Source: Hanleya hanleyi (lineage: Eukaryota; Mollusca; Polyplacophora; Lepidopleurida; Hanleyidae). Taken from it: DNA of 64,000 nucleotides. Below are positions 34,898 to 45,957 of the stretch, in pieces. Numbering within the stretch: the stretch's first letter is position 1; every line of letters starts with the position of its first letter. Below the pieces are notes generated by a model. The model did no database searches. It was given only the letters and a program-made list of their open reading frames with translations, and was not told where the DNA came from. The position numbers and the translations under genes are program-made. Location: contig JAVTVY010039172.1 in NCBI GenBank assembly GCA_036873755.1, positions 1 to 64,000 on the forward strand. Reading direction: 5' to 3'.

Positions 34898-37197
34898 TCC
34901 CCAATTAAGGTCTTTATAGTTGTCCTCAACTCCTCACTTAACTGCTTCTCGGTATCAGTTGCCCATATCATAGGCTCTGTATTCTGATCCAGGCCCACAG
35001 CCCGAACAGATTTCACAGCCAATGACTTGTGATTGTGCAAGGACAGAGTCACATACTTCAAAGCCTCTTGAATTGTTTGTGGCTCTTTCTCCATTGCGAA
35101 GGCAACTGCCTGTCGCTCCCGGCATCCTCGCAAAAAATGCTCCACACAAACAGTTTGAATAACACTGTCTGGAGCATCGGGATAGGCATTCAATGCCAAA
35201 TAGTTGCATTTTTCCGCAAAATCCTCGAGTGTATCATCAGGGCCCCGTTCCTCAACCTGCAACCGCCGCCTTATTGCTTGCGGAGGTTCGCGAATACCGT
35301 ATCGCTTTTCCAAATTCTCCGTTAATCTGTCCAAGTCTCCCTTGTCTCTTTCGGACTGCACATGGAAATACTCTATGGCTTTCCCATGCATGCACTCCAA
35401 AAGTTTTCGGAGAGCTTTCTTCTTATTCCATGCCCTAATCTTGGATTCCAATTCGAATTTAATTCGAAACGGAATCCAAGTATCCTTTGCGCCCGAAAAC
35501 ACCAAGGTCTTTGGTAGATGTGAGCTACGGCTACGCCTACGATATCCCCTAGTCGACCTACTAGTCCTCGGAGATCTCGATGCACGGGAGTAACCGGAGC
35601 CACTATTACATCCACTATCATCAGTATCAGCTTCTGCTCCTGATGGTAAATCATCCGTTGCCGCCAGCACAGGGGCTTGGACTACATTATTATTGATTAC
35701 CGCAGGGGGCTGCGGTTGAGAATCATACCTCACCCCCCTATGGCTAAGTGGTGGAGGTAAGGCATACCGACTGGCCACCTCAGCATCACATCTAGCAGGA
35801 GTCGAAGTCCTTGCATTCCGATGCACACCTATTGATCGAACGGCCTGTGTACCGACTTCTTGACTACCAACCTCCGTCCCTCGAGCTGGACCCGTATGAA
35901 CAGAAGTTGGCAACCCAGAATTACGAACTGGTCCCCGAATACCTGGGGGATTGCCATGACCATACACACTAGTCGATGGCATTACGCTCATAAGTCCATT
36001 CATAAATCTAGTCTGGGAGTTGTCGAGCACAGCCGTAGGGACAGTGGTATCCTCCAATATTCCCTCATCGGCATGTTGCTGAGCCGGCTCCTGCCTTTGC
36101 TCTTGCTGAACAACCTCGCCGACCGGAAAGGTATTATTTAGTGGATTTAATTCCACTCCTGCACGTGGAGCATTCACAGGTGCAGGTGGCACATTCACCT
36201 GAACATGATCACTCGACTGGACCGAAACTGCGTTCAACCGAGCATGGAATGTATTTACTGGTGCAGGCGATGGCGGAACCGGAACTGCATTCGACCGATT
36301 TGGAACCTCTTCCCTACCCCTTTCAGTTAACTGTTGAGGTGTGTCAGCATTATCTGCTAGGTCCGCCTGACGAGCGTCCCTTGTCTGTTCAGAGGTTACC
36401 TGTAATGAACTCTCCGATGCCCCTCCACGTTGGTTACTCAATAATGCAACGACAATTCTTATATCGGAACCCATTTGACCTACTTGAGCATTTACTTGGT
36501 CAACTTTAACATCCACTTGACCTACTCGAGTATCTACTTGGTCAACTTTGACATCCACTTGACCTACTCGAGTATCTACTTGCTGACCTAGTTCACCTAC
36601 TTTGTTATTCACTTGGTCAACTTTATCATTCACTTGACCTACTTGCGTATTTACTTGTTGACCTAATTGTTCAACCTTAATATCCACTTGAGTCAACTGA
36701 AGGCATTGGGTATCAACCTTTTCCTCTATTTCACCTACTCGATCAGTCAATTCCTGATGCTGATCAACTACTGTTTCTACTTCATTCCGAAGGCGCTGAA
36801 TGACTTCTCCCCATTGATCATTCCTACTAGAAAAATCACTAATAACTTTCTGTATCTCGTGGTCCCTGGTGGCCAATTGACTCTCCAAGAACACACGACT
36901 TTCCATAAATTTCTTTTGCAATCCACGTAGATGACTTTCTTGAAGTTTTAATTGATACTCCATGAGTGTACTACCCCGCATCTCTACCCCAGTTATGGTT
37001 TCATGCAACAACAACTCAAAGGCATATTCCTTTGTAAACTTTGTTGCTTGCAAAAATTCCTCAAATGGAATCAATTCATCTGGTCTTCGGAGAGCTACTA
37101 ATGCATTAGCCCTAGCTGCACCAATACCTTCCAATCGAATCAATTCTTCACTTGTAGCTATTGCTACATTCAATGGCCCTATCTCACTATCTGCCAT
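34738..37197 (-). CDS. Retroelement Gag polyprotein
   Basis: An intact 819-residue frame from ATG at 37197; an in-frame GTG ten codons earlier is less likely. Residues about 8-45 look like a helix-hairpin-helix (RLEGIGAARANAL). Residues about 80-245 are coiled coil with strong heptads of the type VGQVDVKVDQ, encoded by short DNA repeats (36480-36600). A Pro-, Ser- and Arg-rich linker follows. The capsid-like Gag region (about 570-740) contains KTLVFSGAKDTW and LEDFAEKCNYL. A CCHC zinc knuckle closes the protein at 788-801 (CYTCGKVGHKSSQC), typical for nucleocapsid RNA binding. An intact long frame suggests recent activity or constraint. The N-terminal HhH-like segment is unusual for Gag and is my inference. 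Confidence 0.9.
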   Translation of the reverse strand: MADSEIGPLNVAIATSEELIRLEGIGAARANALVALRRPDELIPFEEFLQATKFTKEYAFELLLHETITGVEMRGSTLMEYQLKLQESHLRGLQKKFMESRVFLESQLATRDHEIQKVISDFSSRNDQWGEVIQRLRNEVETVVDQHQELTDRVGEIEEKVDTQCLQLTQVDIKVEQLGQQVNTQVGQVNDKVDQVNNKVGELGQQVDTRVGQVDVKVDQVDTRVGQVDVKVDQVNAQVGQMGSDIRIVVALLSNQRGGASESSLQVTSEQTRDARQADLADNADTPQQLTERGREEVPNRSNAVPVPPSPAPVNTFHARLNAVSVQSSDHVQVNVPPAPVNAPRAGVELNPLNNTFPVGEVVQQEQRQEPAQQHADEGILEDTTVPTAVLDNSQTRFMNGLMSVMPSTSVYGHGNPPGIRGPVRNSGLPTSVHTGPARGTEVGSQEVGTQAVRSIGVHRNARTSTPARCDAEVASRYALPPPLSHRGVRYDSQPQPPAVINNNVVQAPVLAATDDLPSGAEADTDDSGCNSGSGYSRASRSPRTSRSTRGYRRRSRSSHLPKTLVFSGAKDTWIPFRIKFELESKIRAWNKKKALRKLLECMHGKAIEYFHVQSERDKGDLDRLTENLEKRYGIREPPQAIRRRLQVEERGPDDTLEDFAEKCNYLALNAYPDAPDSVIQTVCVEHFLRGCRERQAVAFAMEKEPQTIQEALKYVTLSLHNHKSLAVKSVRAVGLDQNTEPMIWATDTEKQLSEELRTTIKTLIGECIQGKVKESLQSSRTPTAITCYTCGKVGHKSSQCAQSTRNARSQLPDTRRVL

Positions 37198-37435
37198 GTC
37201 AAGAATCGAAGTGAGCAGACAAGCCACCGGAAATTATAACCAATATTCTCCTCTATATCACCCGAAGCCGTCAAGGTCCTATCCAACCATCAATATATCA
37301 ACCATTAACCAACCAGGCAACTGCAGAAATCAAATCATTAATTCACTATCCACCACTAGTATCGCCACCGTGTATCAGCCCGACTTAATCCGCTTTAAGT
37401 CGGCAAATACCGATGATAGGGATGGGGGAAAGAGA

Positions 37436-37490
37436 AGAAAGAAAAAGAAAAAAATAAATAAATAAATAAATAAATAAATAAACAAATAGA
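37436..37490. repeat. (AAAT)n microsatellite
   Basis: About nine aaat units after a purine-rich lead, 240 bases upstream of the Gag start. Confidence 0.95.
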
Positions 37491-37529
37491 CAATGTCCAC
37501 CTGCACTCACCAACCCGTATAACCAGCGT

Positions 37530-38185
37530 GTATCAGTTAACTTCCCTCTCCAAGCGATTTAGAAAATACCGATCGGAGATGGGGAGTGAAAAATAAAAAT
37601 GGAAAACAATGTTGCGTAACTGGTATTTACCAAACAGTACGCCACAATCAGTTACCCAAATGCAAACTGGAAAATACCGACCAAGGACCGATATCAGTAA
37701 CTGGCACTTACCAATCAGCAGAACCAGCATGCATCAGTTAACTTCCCTCTCCAAGCGATTTAGAAAATACCGATCGGAGATGGGGAGTGAAAAATAAAAA
37801 TGGAAAACAATGTTGCGTAACTGGTATTTACCAACCAGTATGCCACAATCAGTTACCCAAATGCAAACTGGAAAATACCGACCAAGGACCGATATCAGTA
37901 ACTGGCACTTACCAACCAGCCGAACCAGAATGAATCGGTTCACTTTAATCACTTTACCAATCCAAATTGGAAAAATACCGACTGCGGACTAATGTCGCAA
38001 ACTGGCACTTACCAACCAGCAAAACCAGTATGAATCGGCTCACCTTAAACACTTACCAGTCCAAATTGGGAAAATACCGACTGCGGACTAATGTCGCTAA
38101 CTGGCACTTACCAACCAGTAAAACCAGTATGAATCGGTCCACTTCAATTACTCAACCAATCCAAATTGGACAAATACCGACTGAA
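37530..38185. repeat. Tandem repeats upstream of Gag (201-bp dimer, then units of about 80 bp)
   Basis: Two copies of a 201-bp unit begin with agttaacttccctctccaag (37536 and 37737). They are followed by shorter units sharing aaaataccgac, actggcacttaccaaccag and atgaatcggt. The core aataccgat also occurs near 37405, so the array probably reaches toward the Gag start. By position it would be in the leader or 5' LTR of the gypsy-type element. Confidence 0.85.
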
Positions 38186-38354
38186 GATGTGCCAAATGTA
38201 ATAGAAATTATTTGAATTGCTAATTATAATTAAACAGCCAATGTTAAATCGTTGAAATATCCCAATACATGAATTCTATTATTATCTCTTGTGTTTAGGA
38301 GAATACACCCTAGTTAGCAAATTGATTTTTAAATTGTACTAAATCGAGGAGTTA

Positions 38355-38480
38355 ATAGTGAGCGAGTGAATAGCTTTTAACGTCGCTTTCAACAATATTT
38401 CAGCTATATCACGACGAACCAACTAAGCACCACCCAGCCCAGCCAAAGTCAGAATCCGACAGGATCCTTGTCAGAAACAA
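38355..38480 (-). mobile_element. SINE tail, minus orientation
   Basis: The minus strand reads cgtcgtgatatagctgaaat, attgttgaaagcgacgttaaa and then cactcgctcac, the same tail as in the SINE at 24789. The body on the right (to about 38480) is not recognisable. Confidence 0.7.
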
Positions 38481-40200
38481 ACCTATCACTAAGCCAACGA
38501 GCCAATTTACAACCTGAAGATGTTTTAGTCAGGGAACACTACTCTTTTAATCTCCAAGATAATTCCTACTCTGCCACTAGAGTTGTATTATAAATAATTT
38601 TCAATCCATTCAAACCCCTCAAAGTTATTTAATAGAAATTTCATTCAATATCATACAATCAAATGATTTGAATCAGAATCTCTGGTTATTACTATGAAGG
38701 TAATGGTTGATTACTATAACAGTATTTGCCAATTCTTCAAACATTTATGCCTACTAGCAGTATCAGAATAAGATTGAATGTTGGCTCTTTAGGTGGATTA
38801 TACTGTATAAAGGATTTAATTGAGAGCTGAAATCTATCCTAATTAATATGATGTCAATCAAATCACAAAAACACAACCTTGCATACATACACACATTAAC
38901 ACGCAACACAGAAAGCAACACACATGATAAACACACAATGATCGATGAAGGTTTTGTTATGAAATGATATGTGAAATGATTTCACACCACAATACTTCAA
39001 ATTATAAAAATCAAATAATGCCTATATGGCCAGCATTTTAAAGTTTAAGACCATTTTCAACCGGAGGGGTCCACTGAGGCCAGCCCTATATATTTATATT
39101 AACTCAAACTTTCCTAATCCCTAACTGCACTATAAATTTAGAAAACAAAATAACCGCCGAATATTAGGAACAAAAGAAAATAAATAAATAACCTAATTAA
39201 TTAGGAATTAAAGGCTGTACTCAGTGGACAACAGGAAGCCCGGCGAATCAACTCCCAGACCAAGGGAAACTACTCTTGTAATACCCTACTAGGTTTCCCA
39301 ATTGTTCACATCAAGTGAACCGGTTTACTCATATAAAAATAAACCCCAAATAATCAGGTTCAATACCACCAAATACGCGACACCGAAATTGCTCCTAATC
39401 CAGAGTTTTATTCCGGCGTTTTCTATCCTATCCCAGAAAATAATATACTATTCTACCTTCTATATCATAGTTTGAAAATTGAAACTAAAATTGTCCTGCA
39501 CGGACTTCACTCGAATCAACCCGAAAAATTCTGTCAAATTTTCCTAATTATTTACAAATAAAGCCACAACTCCCACTAACCGCTAAATTTATCCATTATA
39601 TCCGTATGATTTGCTTTAATAAAACCGGAAATATTAAGCCAATATACCCGTCTAGAGATTTCAAAAACCGAAAGCTCTCCGCTAAATTATTCGAAATTCA
39701 ACATGGCGGCCGAAAAGAAAATGTCAGGTAGCCAGACAGCCAAGACCACGTGCGTTTCAGATTTCGCCCAACAAGGCTATATTTTAATTTTGCAATCAAA
39801 ACTAGTTTTTTTCTGCTCCTATTTTGTGAATATGACCTTCAACGACTTTGATCAACTTTATATAAAGTTCATGTTCACAGCTGTCTTACTCCGAGACAGC
39901 AGAGATTTGAATCAAATATGTAGTGTACCAGAAATGCATTACTGTTTCCCTTTCCGAATGAGTACTTCTTCGTGTGACCTGTACATTCCCTGGTATGTTG
40001 AGATAACGGGTGTTTTATATCCGACACACTGGCCTGCAACAGTTATTTTTTATTAATCAAAAAGCTGTCAAAGTATTAAATTTGCATGCGGAAATATATG
40101 GGCTAACTTAGAAGAAATACCATATACATGAGTTCATATGTGTATGCTGGAAAACCGACTGGAGAGCGATCATAGTGACATATCTACGACACCCCGTTTG
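38481..40200. other. Intergenic; no firm gene
   Basis: AT-rich DNA; a 5' LTR for the gypsy-type element could lie here but was not identified. An ORF at 39703-40056 (plus) starts in aacatggcggccgaaaagaa, a good start context, and has 117 codons, but no domain is recognisable and its second half looks random. Confidence 0.4.
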
Positions 40201-40355
40201 TGCCACAATAAATCAAATTTGAGATCTGGTAATCTGTTTTAACGGATTAGTAATTCGTTATAATCGATTAGTAATTAACGGATTATTAGACGTAATTCCT
40301 TATAACGGATTAAGTAATTCGGATTACTAGATCTCCGTTTTTATTTATGGTGGCA
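40201..40355. mobile_element. Short MITE with repeated AACGGATTA words
   Basis: Ends tgccacaataaatcaaattt and the complement of ttatttatggtggca form about 34 bp of inverted repeat, including gagatctggtaatc/gattactagatctc. The interior repeats aacggattagtaatt-type words in both orientations. Non-coding. Confidence 0.75.
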
Positions 40356-41812
40356 TTAACGGGACGTCGTACATATCTGTTTGTCTCAAAACGGTGTAGA
40401 GATGATAATTTTGGACACATATCCCGTCCCCCCACTCCCACCCCCGCTCCGACTCAGCCGTTCATTATACTTGTACGTGCGCCTCTTAATTCATCCAGGT
40501 CTACAAAGATCCACGTCCATAAAAGAGGAACAGAACACAAATAGTTAATAGTTCCAATTCAAGCACTGTTACAGGCTCAGTTTTCTGAGACACCCCCTCC
40601 CCTCCCGCACCCTGCTAGTTTTTTTGTTTTGTTTTGTTTTTTCTTTTTGATGGCTTTGTGTGCACGAGAGGGGTACAAAGACGAAGCATCAATCACGCGA
40701 TGCAATGAACAGTATTTACCAGAATAACCTACCGAACAAAGAAATGCATAAAGAACCTTTTCAAGACTATTGTGGTGATGCAGAGACTTTGGCAGGGTTG
40801 TCTTTCCCCGGTGTGTGCACAGTACGTGGTCGAGGGTCAACGTGAGCTTCGGGTTGTTCTCATGATCTCTCCCCTATGTTTATAACATGGAGCGGGTTTT
40901 TATATGATAATATGGATAAAATATTCCCACCATTCCAAGGAAGTACCAACATGCTTACATTTACGATCAGGTCGGAAATATACCAGTTATCATGGATTAA
41001 AAACATAGGGAAGCGGTCGGAATGACGAACCGAAGCTCAAGCGGCCAGCGAGGTGTCCGTGCACCGCCCGCTGTCATCGAGGCCAGACAGCATTGTCCAG
41101 GGTTAACAGAAACTATATGGAAATTGCCTATTAACCTTCATTTCTCGGCGAGTACTGTAGGGCTATACTAATTACAGCTTGGGATACATCCTCCAATGCC
41201 TTACCATCTTCTCCAACAGATTTGTCAGTCGATGTATATCTGCCCGCCGATACAAGTGCAACAGAGGACCGGTTGTGTTTTCATGTGTTGTTAATCATGT
41301 GAGACAAAGTATTTCTAATAACCGAGTGGCAAAGACAGCTGATCTCATTAAAGGCTTGTAACTGACCTGGGAACCAAAATTGCACATTTATTGCACATTT
41401 CTTATTAGTACTATATTTCAAGTGAGATCATTTTGGTGAATACGTGTTTGCTTAGGTTCAATTTTTGTCTTCAAAATCTTATTATGTGTGGCTATGGAGA
41501 CCTTCCATGCTGACAATCCACACTTATCTAACTGTCATTGCACGGGGCATCACCATCTCTCCAGCGCTTTATTTCCATTCAATATTTTGCAAAATTAACA
41601 AAAATTTGAAACTTCTTGAAAATCATAAACCATTTTATAAAAAGACAAGGATTTCAATTGGAATAACTCCTATCAAACTCACAACCAATACATTCGCATA
41701 TTTGAAATCTCAGAGAAATAAGCCTTCCAATATTTATTCATATATGTTGATTTTGTCATATTCCTCACAGTAGGACGACAAATGTCAGTTGATGTGTAAA
41801 CATCCGCTCAGG
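40356..41812. other. Intergenic; no gene seen
   Basis: Short ORFs only. A C-rich tract lies at 40430-40450 and a T-rich tract at 40617-40650. Confidence 0.45.
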
Positions 41813-42211
41813 TGTGTCACCAACTTCATTTTATCGAGTCTCCCACTTCGAACCTCCCTTGATTTATCTGGTCACTTTCAGTGTTCAAAATCCGAGGTGT
41901 AAATTTCTCCTACGAACGACCGACGAACCAATCAGAAACTACACACCGATTGTGTGTAGAGTGACATCATCCTCAATTAGCGGCGTCATTGTTCCTAATA
42001 TTGTGATTGTTTTGGTCTCATACACAGGTCAGCCAATCAATAACGCTCCTCTATGAAACATTTCGAAATTCAAATGGTTTCGAGGTCAGTGACGTCTCGC
42101 GTCTATTTATAAGTTCTTCGAATATTGAAGGGCGGGGAGGGGGGGGAAATCAAGGGAAGTTCGAAGTGGGAAAATAAAAAGTAGCTTGATAAAAAGATGG
42201 TGGGTCACAAG
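41813..42211. mobile_element. MITE with about 55-bp inverted ends
   Basis: The left end has ttttatcgag, then tctcccacttcgaacctccc and ttgattt. The right end (42150-42208) has aaatcaagggaagttcgaag, then tggga and ttgataaaaagatggtgggtc in complement. The right arm has about 14 extra bases. Non-coding interior. Confidence 0.7.
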
Positions 42212-43075
42212 CCCTTGAGCAAGCTTGACGCTTAATAGCACGCTGCAAATATACATGTAGCATGTGTATCCCGCGTGTAAAGCAACTACTGGTCGTGTTC
42301 ACCGAGAAACAAAGTAAATTGAAAATGTGCGACAAAACACGTACCAAGTAAGCTATATATCTACCTGTATAGGACAAGATAAACGTCCAAATAATCAGAG
42401 AAGTGCAGTTTTCGATTCCATAACTGATGTTAGCTGTAGAAAGGTCGGATTTAATCATCCTATAGACCTTTCCGGAGAGTGTCTGCTCTCCCCCTGCATA
42501 ACTGCAGCTCTTTGCGGTTAGAGGTACGGAAAACTGCTTCCGGGAAGTAGTCGCCTCGGTTTCACGTTTACCAAAGGCACCCGCAATTATTTTGAATAAT
42601 ATATTGATAATCTATTCCAGAATATTTGTTTCAAAAACTATTCTGTTCATATTTTCTACATGAACCGATAGTTCCTGTATTTAAGTACACTAGGAAGAAT
42701 TTTTTTTAGAAAAATAGAATATATTATTACTGAAACTAATTGTGAGAGCCTTTGTACTTTCCGGAAGTTCTTCGCACCAGCACGGTTCCCAGTAAAACAA
42801 GGGAGATAAAGACCTTTCCGAATTGGGCTACAGACAATGACAGATATGTACTCTTCATTTCCATTATAAACTCCGGGTTTCATATCCAGGTTAAAAGTAG
42901 TGCGCACAGGTTTACAATCCGGTTACTGCTACATTATGGGGAGATAGATAACAGGGCAGACACTGCAATGATCACTGATACGTATTCCTTCATCCAAATA
43001 TCATTTTCCTGATATTATCCAAGTCATCGTGGCACTCGGTCCCGCATCATGTTAGGGGTTAACTCCTACTACTGA
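42212..43075. other. Intergenic; no gene seen
   Basis: Bases about 43003-43043 (ttttcctgatattatccaag onward) match 44310-44344, a small dispersed block. Nothing else recognised. Confidence 0.45.
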
Positions 43076-43358
43076 GCCTCGTAGGGCTCCCGGGGATTAA
43101 CCTGGAGTGTCGTTGTACACACTCCATGTCATGGTACGAATAGGCCTCAGCTCATCAGCGAGCTTGTCGTAAGAGGCGACTACTGGGGCACACGTGGGGT
43201 TCCCTGGTGTGAAAGGAATAGTACCCTGTCCCGGGTGTTAAAAGGAATAGGACCCTGCCTGTGTGATTTCCGGGTGTGAAAAGGACTAGGAAACAAACGT
43301 GGTGATATGACTGAAATAGTGTTGACAGCGACGTTAAATCATATTCACTCACTCACTC
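43076..43358 (+). mobile_element. SINE with (ACTC)n tail
   Basis: It ends with the conserved tail cgtggtgatatgactgaaat, gttgacagcgacgttaaatc and cactcactcactc. The body includes cttgtcgtaagaggcgacta, which I associate with molluscan SINEs, and three ggtgtgaaaaggaatagga-type repeats. Flanks ctcctactactga (about 43062) and ctcctgctattga (43356) are similar and may be a decayed target duplication, so the start is approximate. Confidence 0.75.
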
Positions 43359-43379
43359 CTGCTATTGAACAGTGAATGC

Positions 43380-43592
43380 GCTCTCTAATATAATTAGATT
43401 GAAATTAGTGACCAATCTTTTATCGTATTGAAAATATTTAATCCAATAGATTGAAAAAAAAAAAATCTTTTGTAGACAGAAAATCGATGTACTAGACTGA
43501 AATTGGCAATCGAATAGATGGAATATTCAACCGAATAGATTGGTCACTGATTCCAATCTGATTGAATTTTCAATCTAATTATCATAGAGAGC
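43380..43592. mobile_element. Foldback MITE, CTCTCT ends, repeated GATTGAAA/CAATCTA words
   Basis: Ends gctctctaatataattagat(tg) and the complement of caatctaattatcatagaga(gc) form inverted arms of about 45 bp, with tagtgaccaatct paired to gattggtcactga. Inside, caatctatt/aatagattg words recur in both orientations. Confidence 0.8.
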
Positions 43593-44984
43593 TCTGTAGG
43601 GACTTTGGGACCAGATATCTCCAATGTTGTTCCGATGATTATGTTTCCAATACTATTTGTGGAATGTGTGAACATCCAGCAATCAAATAAAAGTAAACAA
43701 ATTAGTTCGATTATATTTTGTCTGGAGTTTTCTGCATTAGTGGATAGCAAAACTAGAGCTCATCGAAAGTGGAGCCGAACTAATTCCAGTGAGAAAGTAT
43801 GCGAGAAAGAATATGATGCGGATGAATGCCATAAACCCGCACGTCAAGCCGTCGTTAAAGTATGCCAAATTAAGGTATTTTAATTATGGAGGCAGAAATT
43901 GTCTTTAGAACACGGCTGGTTAATGAATGTCGGTTGAGACTTGTATTCAATGAACAAACTTACCGTGATTATTCTTGAATTGTATCTGTCCTGCTCATAT
44001 TTAGCTATAATTGTATATCAATTAGTCGCATAGTTAGGACATCTTCGCAAGTTGTCAAAGCTGGTTGCAGCTCGAGTTTTATAGATTTATTTGCGGTGAA
44101 AGTCAGTGAATGCAGTCGCGATATAACATCGGGGTCAGATTTCTGCTCCGTGACTAAATCTGTTCCGTGTCAATCAGCTCTGTGTGGCATAACTCTTTGG
44201 ACCACTTTTCAGTCTGTCAAGATATGTATGCCTATTCAGTCCGAAAAGAAAGGTACATCTATTATAATTAAAAAACGAACACGCCATGAACATGTACATC
44301 GGTTGTTTTCATTTTCCTGATAATATCCAAGTCATCATGGCACATGGAGGCTGTTTATAACCGCGATGTCTAGTCCAGCGCTATGCTGAATCAGAGACAA
44401 TTTATGAAATATTAAAGCACAGATCGTGCAAAGGCTACACATTTTTGCCACCACTGTGTGCCATTTATATGCATTTAAGAAGCATGGAATCGGTGCGATT
44501 GATTATATTGCCTTGGCGAATCAATTACAGAAATACACTCTTCTGACGTTGATTGAGGGATGATTTTAGAAAATGCTACCAGGCGATATATTAATTCGTC
44601 ACGAACAGCTCCTATAGAGGGCATCACAGCAAACTACCATAGCATGCATGGTATTTTTGGTGTCCAGCTGATTGTTGGTATATAGGTAGACGGTATCGAA
44701 ATATCTCGCTTGAGAAACTATTTGTGTTTGATGAACACACCTCCCAAAGTTATCACAACCAACACCTACGCTTATTGTTGGATGGTTGTTGACTGGAACG
44801 ACAACGAATAATCTCTCAGTGTTTCCGTTACTTGAAAAACGTGATAATTGGCCATGTCAAATTTACTGTCGTCCAAATACGCTCTGTTCGAATGCAATAA
44901 ACCTCATATATGAGCACTGTTATCCCACCAGTCATGACTGTGGAAGAGGAGTGATCACCCCACCCCGCCCCGTCTGATTAACTT
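43593..44984. other. Intergenic; no gene seen
   Basis: Short ORFs without domains. Carries the second copy of the block at 43003 (44310-44344). Confidence 0.45.
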
Positions 44985-45760
44985 TTCCACTGCACCTCGG
45001 AAACCTCCCTTTCTCCACTACTGCCGAGTGCGCAGGTGCATACCACTCCCAGTCTGACTCTGCTGTGCAAGAGTGAGTATATCAACATCAAATGGCGACT
45101 TCTAACATATCCAATGCAGCTCCCTAAGTTTGGGTATGATGTAACATTGGAGAGAATAAACTATATGTAAACTTCTGAAGGTGTTGATCTTTCTCTCTCT
45201 CATCTGTCACATCACTTCCGGTGATGACATCGCTTTCATCAAGGGTCAGGGGCCAATGGTTAAAGCATGTGCATGTGGCGCTTCGATCGTCTTGACGTCG
45301 GCATCCGTGGTAGTCGGGTGGCATTATGAAAACCTTCTTAAAACGTAAAGTACATGTTCGGACGGGGATATTTTTACCTTCGCGAGAGGTATTAGTACAA
45401 TACAATACTATCGCGTCGACAAGGTGTATTTATCAGTGCATTCGCACAACGGAATAAAACATGTTGAGACTTGCGGGCTCCCGAATTGATGATGAAACAG
45501 TCATAATAAAGACTTCAGGGTAATACTAAAGATCCTACGTAGTCATGTAATAATATGAAAGAGTGTATGACTAACTCCCAATGTATTCAAGCGGCCACGT
45601 TTTTCGTGGCTAAACTGATCGACCACTCCAACGGCTGAATGTTTTCACCCATCACATGTGATCGGATGTGACCTTTAACCCCGGAAGTAACGTCCCCGGA
45701 AGCGGCCTTGACCCAGAAGTGACCTTTGACCCGGAATTGACGTCACCTCCCCGTGACTCC
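44985..45760. repeat. Dispersed repeat cluster related to 24.1-26.3 kb
   Basis: Three blocks match the earlier region: 44995-45065 (with 24700-24778), 45210-45260 (with 24130-24200) and 45456-45640 (with 25940-26220), but in a different order. The end (45665-45750) repeats gacctttgacccgga and gacgtcacc, like the hairpin MITE at 3229. Confidence 0.55.
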
Positions 45761-45934
45761 ATATCCTCACTTCTCACCCTCAAAATACTAGTGAATTTAG
45801 ATTTTACCTACTACTATGGTATATATAATGCTGACATGCGGATGGGATGGGACACGATACGAAAATTAAAAAAAAGAAAATGCAGTTTATTGAAACTCAG
45901 AGGTAAGATGTGGAATAATAACAAGGTTAACAAG

Positions 45935-45956
45935 TATATATATATATATATATATA
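45935..45956. repeat. (TA)n microsatellite
   Basis: Eleven uninterrupted TA units; a shorter run lies at 46072-46083. Confidence 0.95.
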
Positions 45957-45957
45957 G

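Noticed and set aside
30000..39700. LTR pair around the gypsy-type element
   Set aside because: I compared 32.4-32.9 kb and 29.9-31 kb with 38.2-39.7 kb by eye and found no shared block. Other copies are needed to find the edges.
39703..40056. 117-codon ORF with a good ATG context
   Set aside because: The first dozen codons look gene-like, but no domain, splice partner or homologous copy is visible. It could be a first exon; not enough to call.
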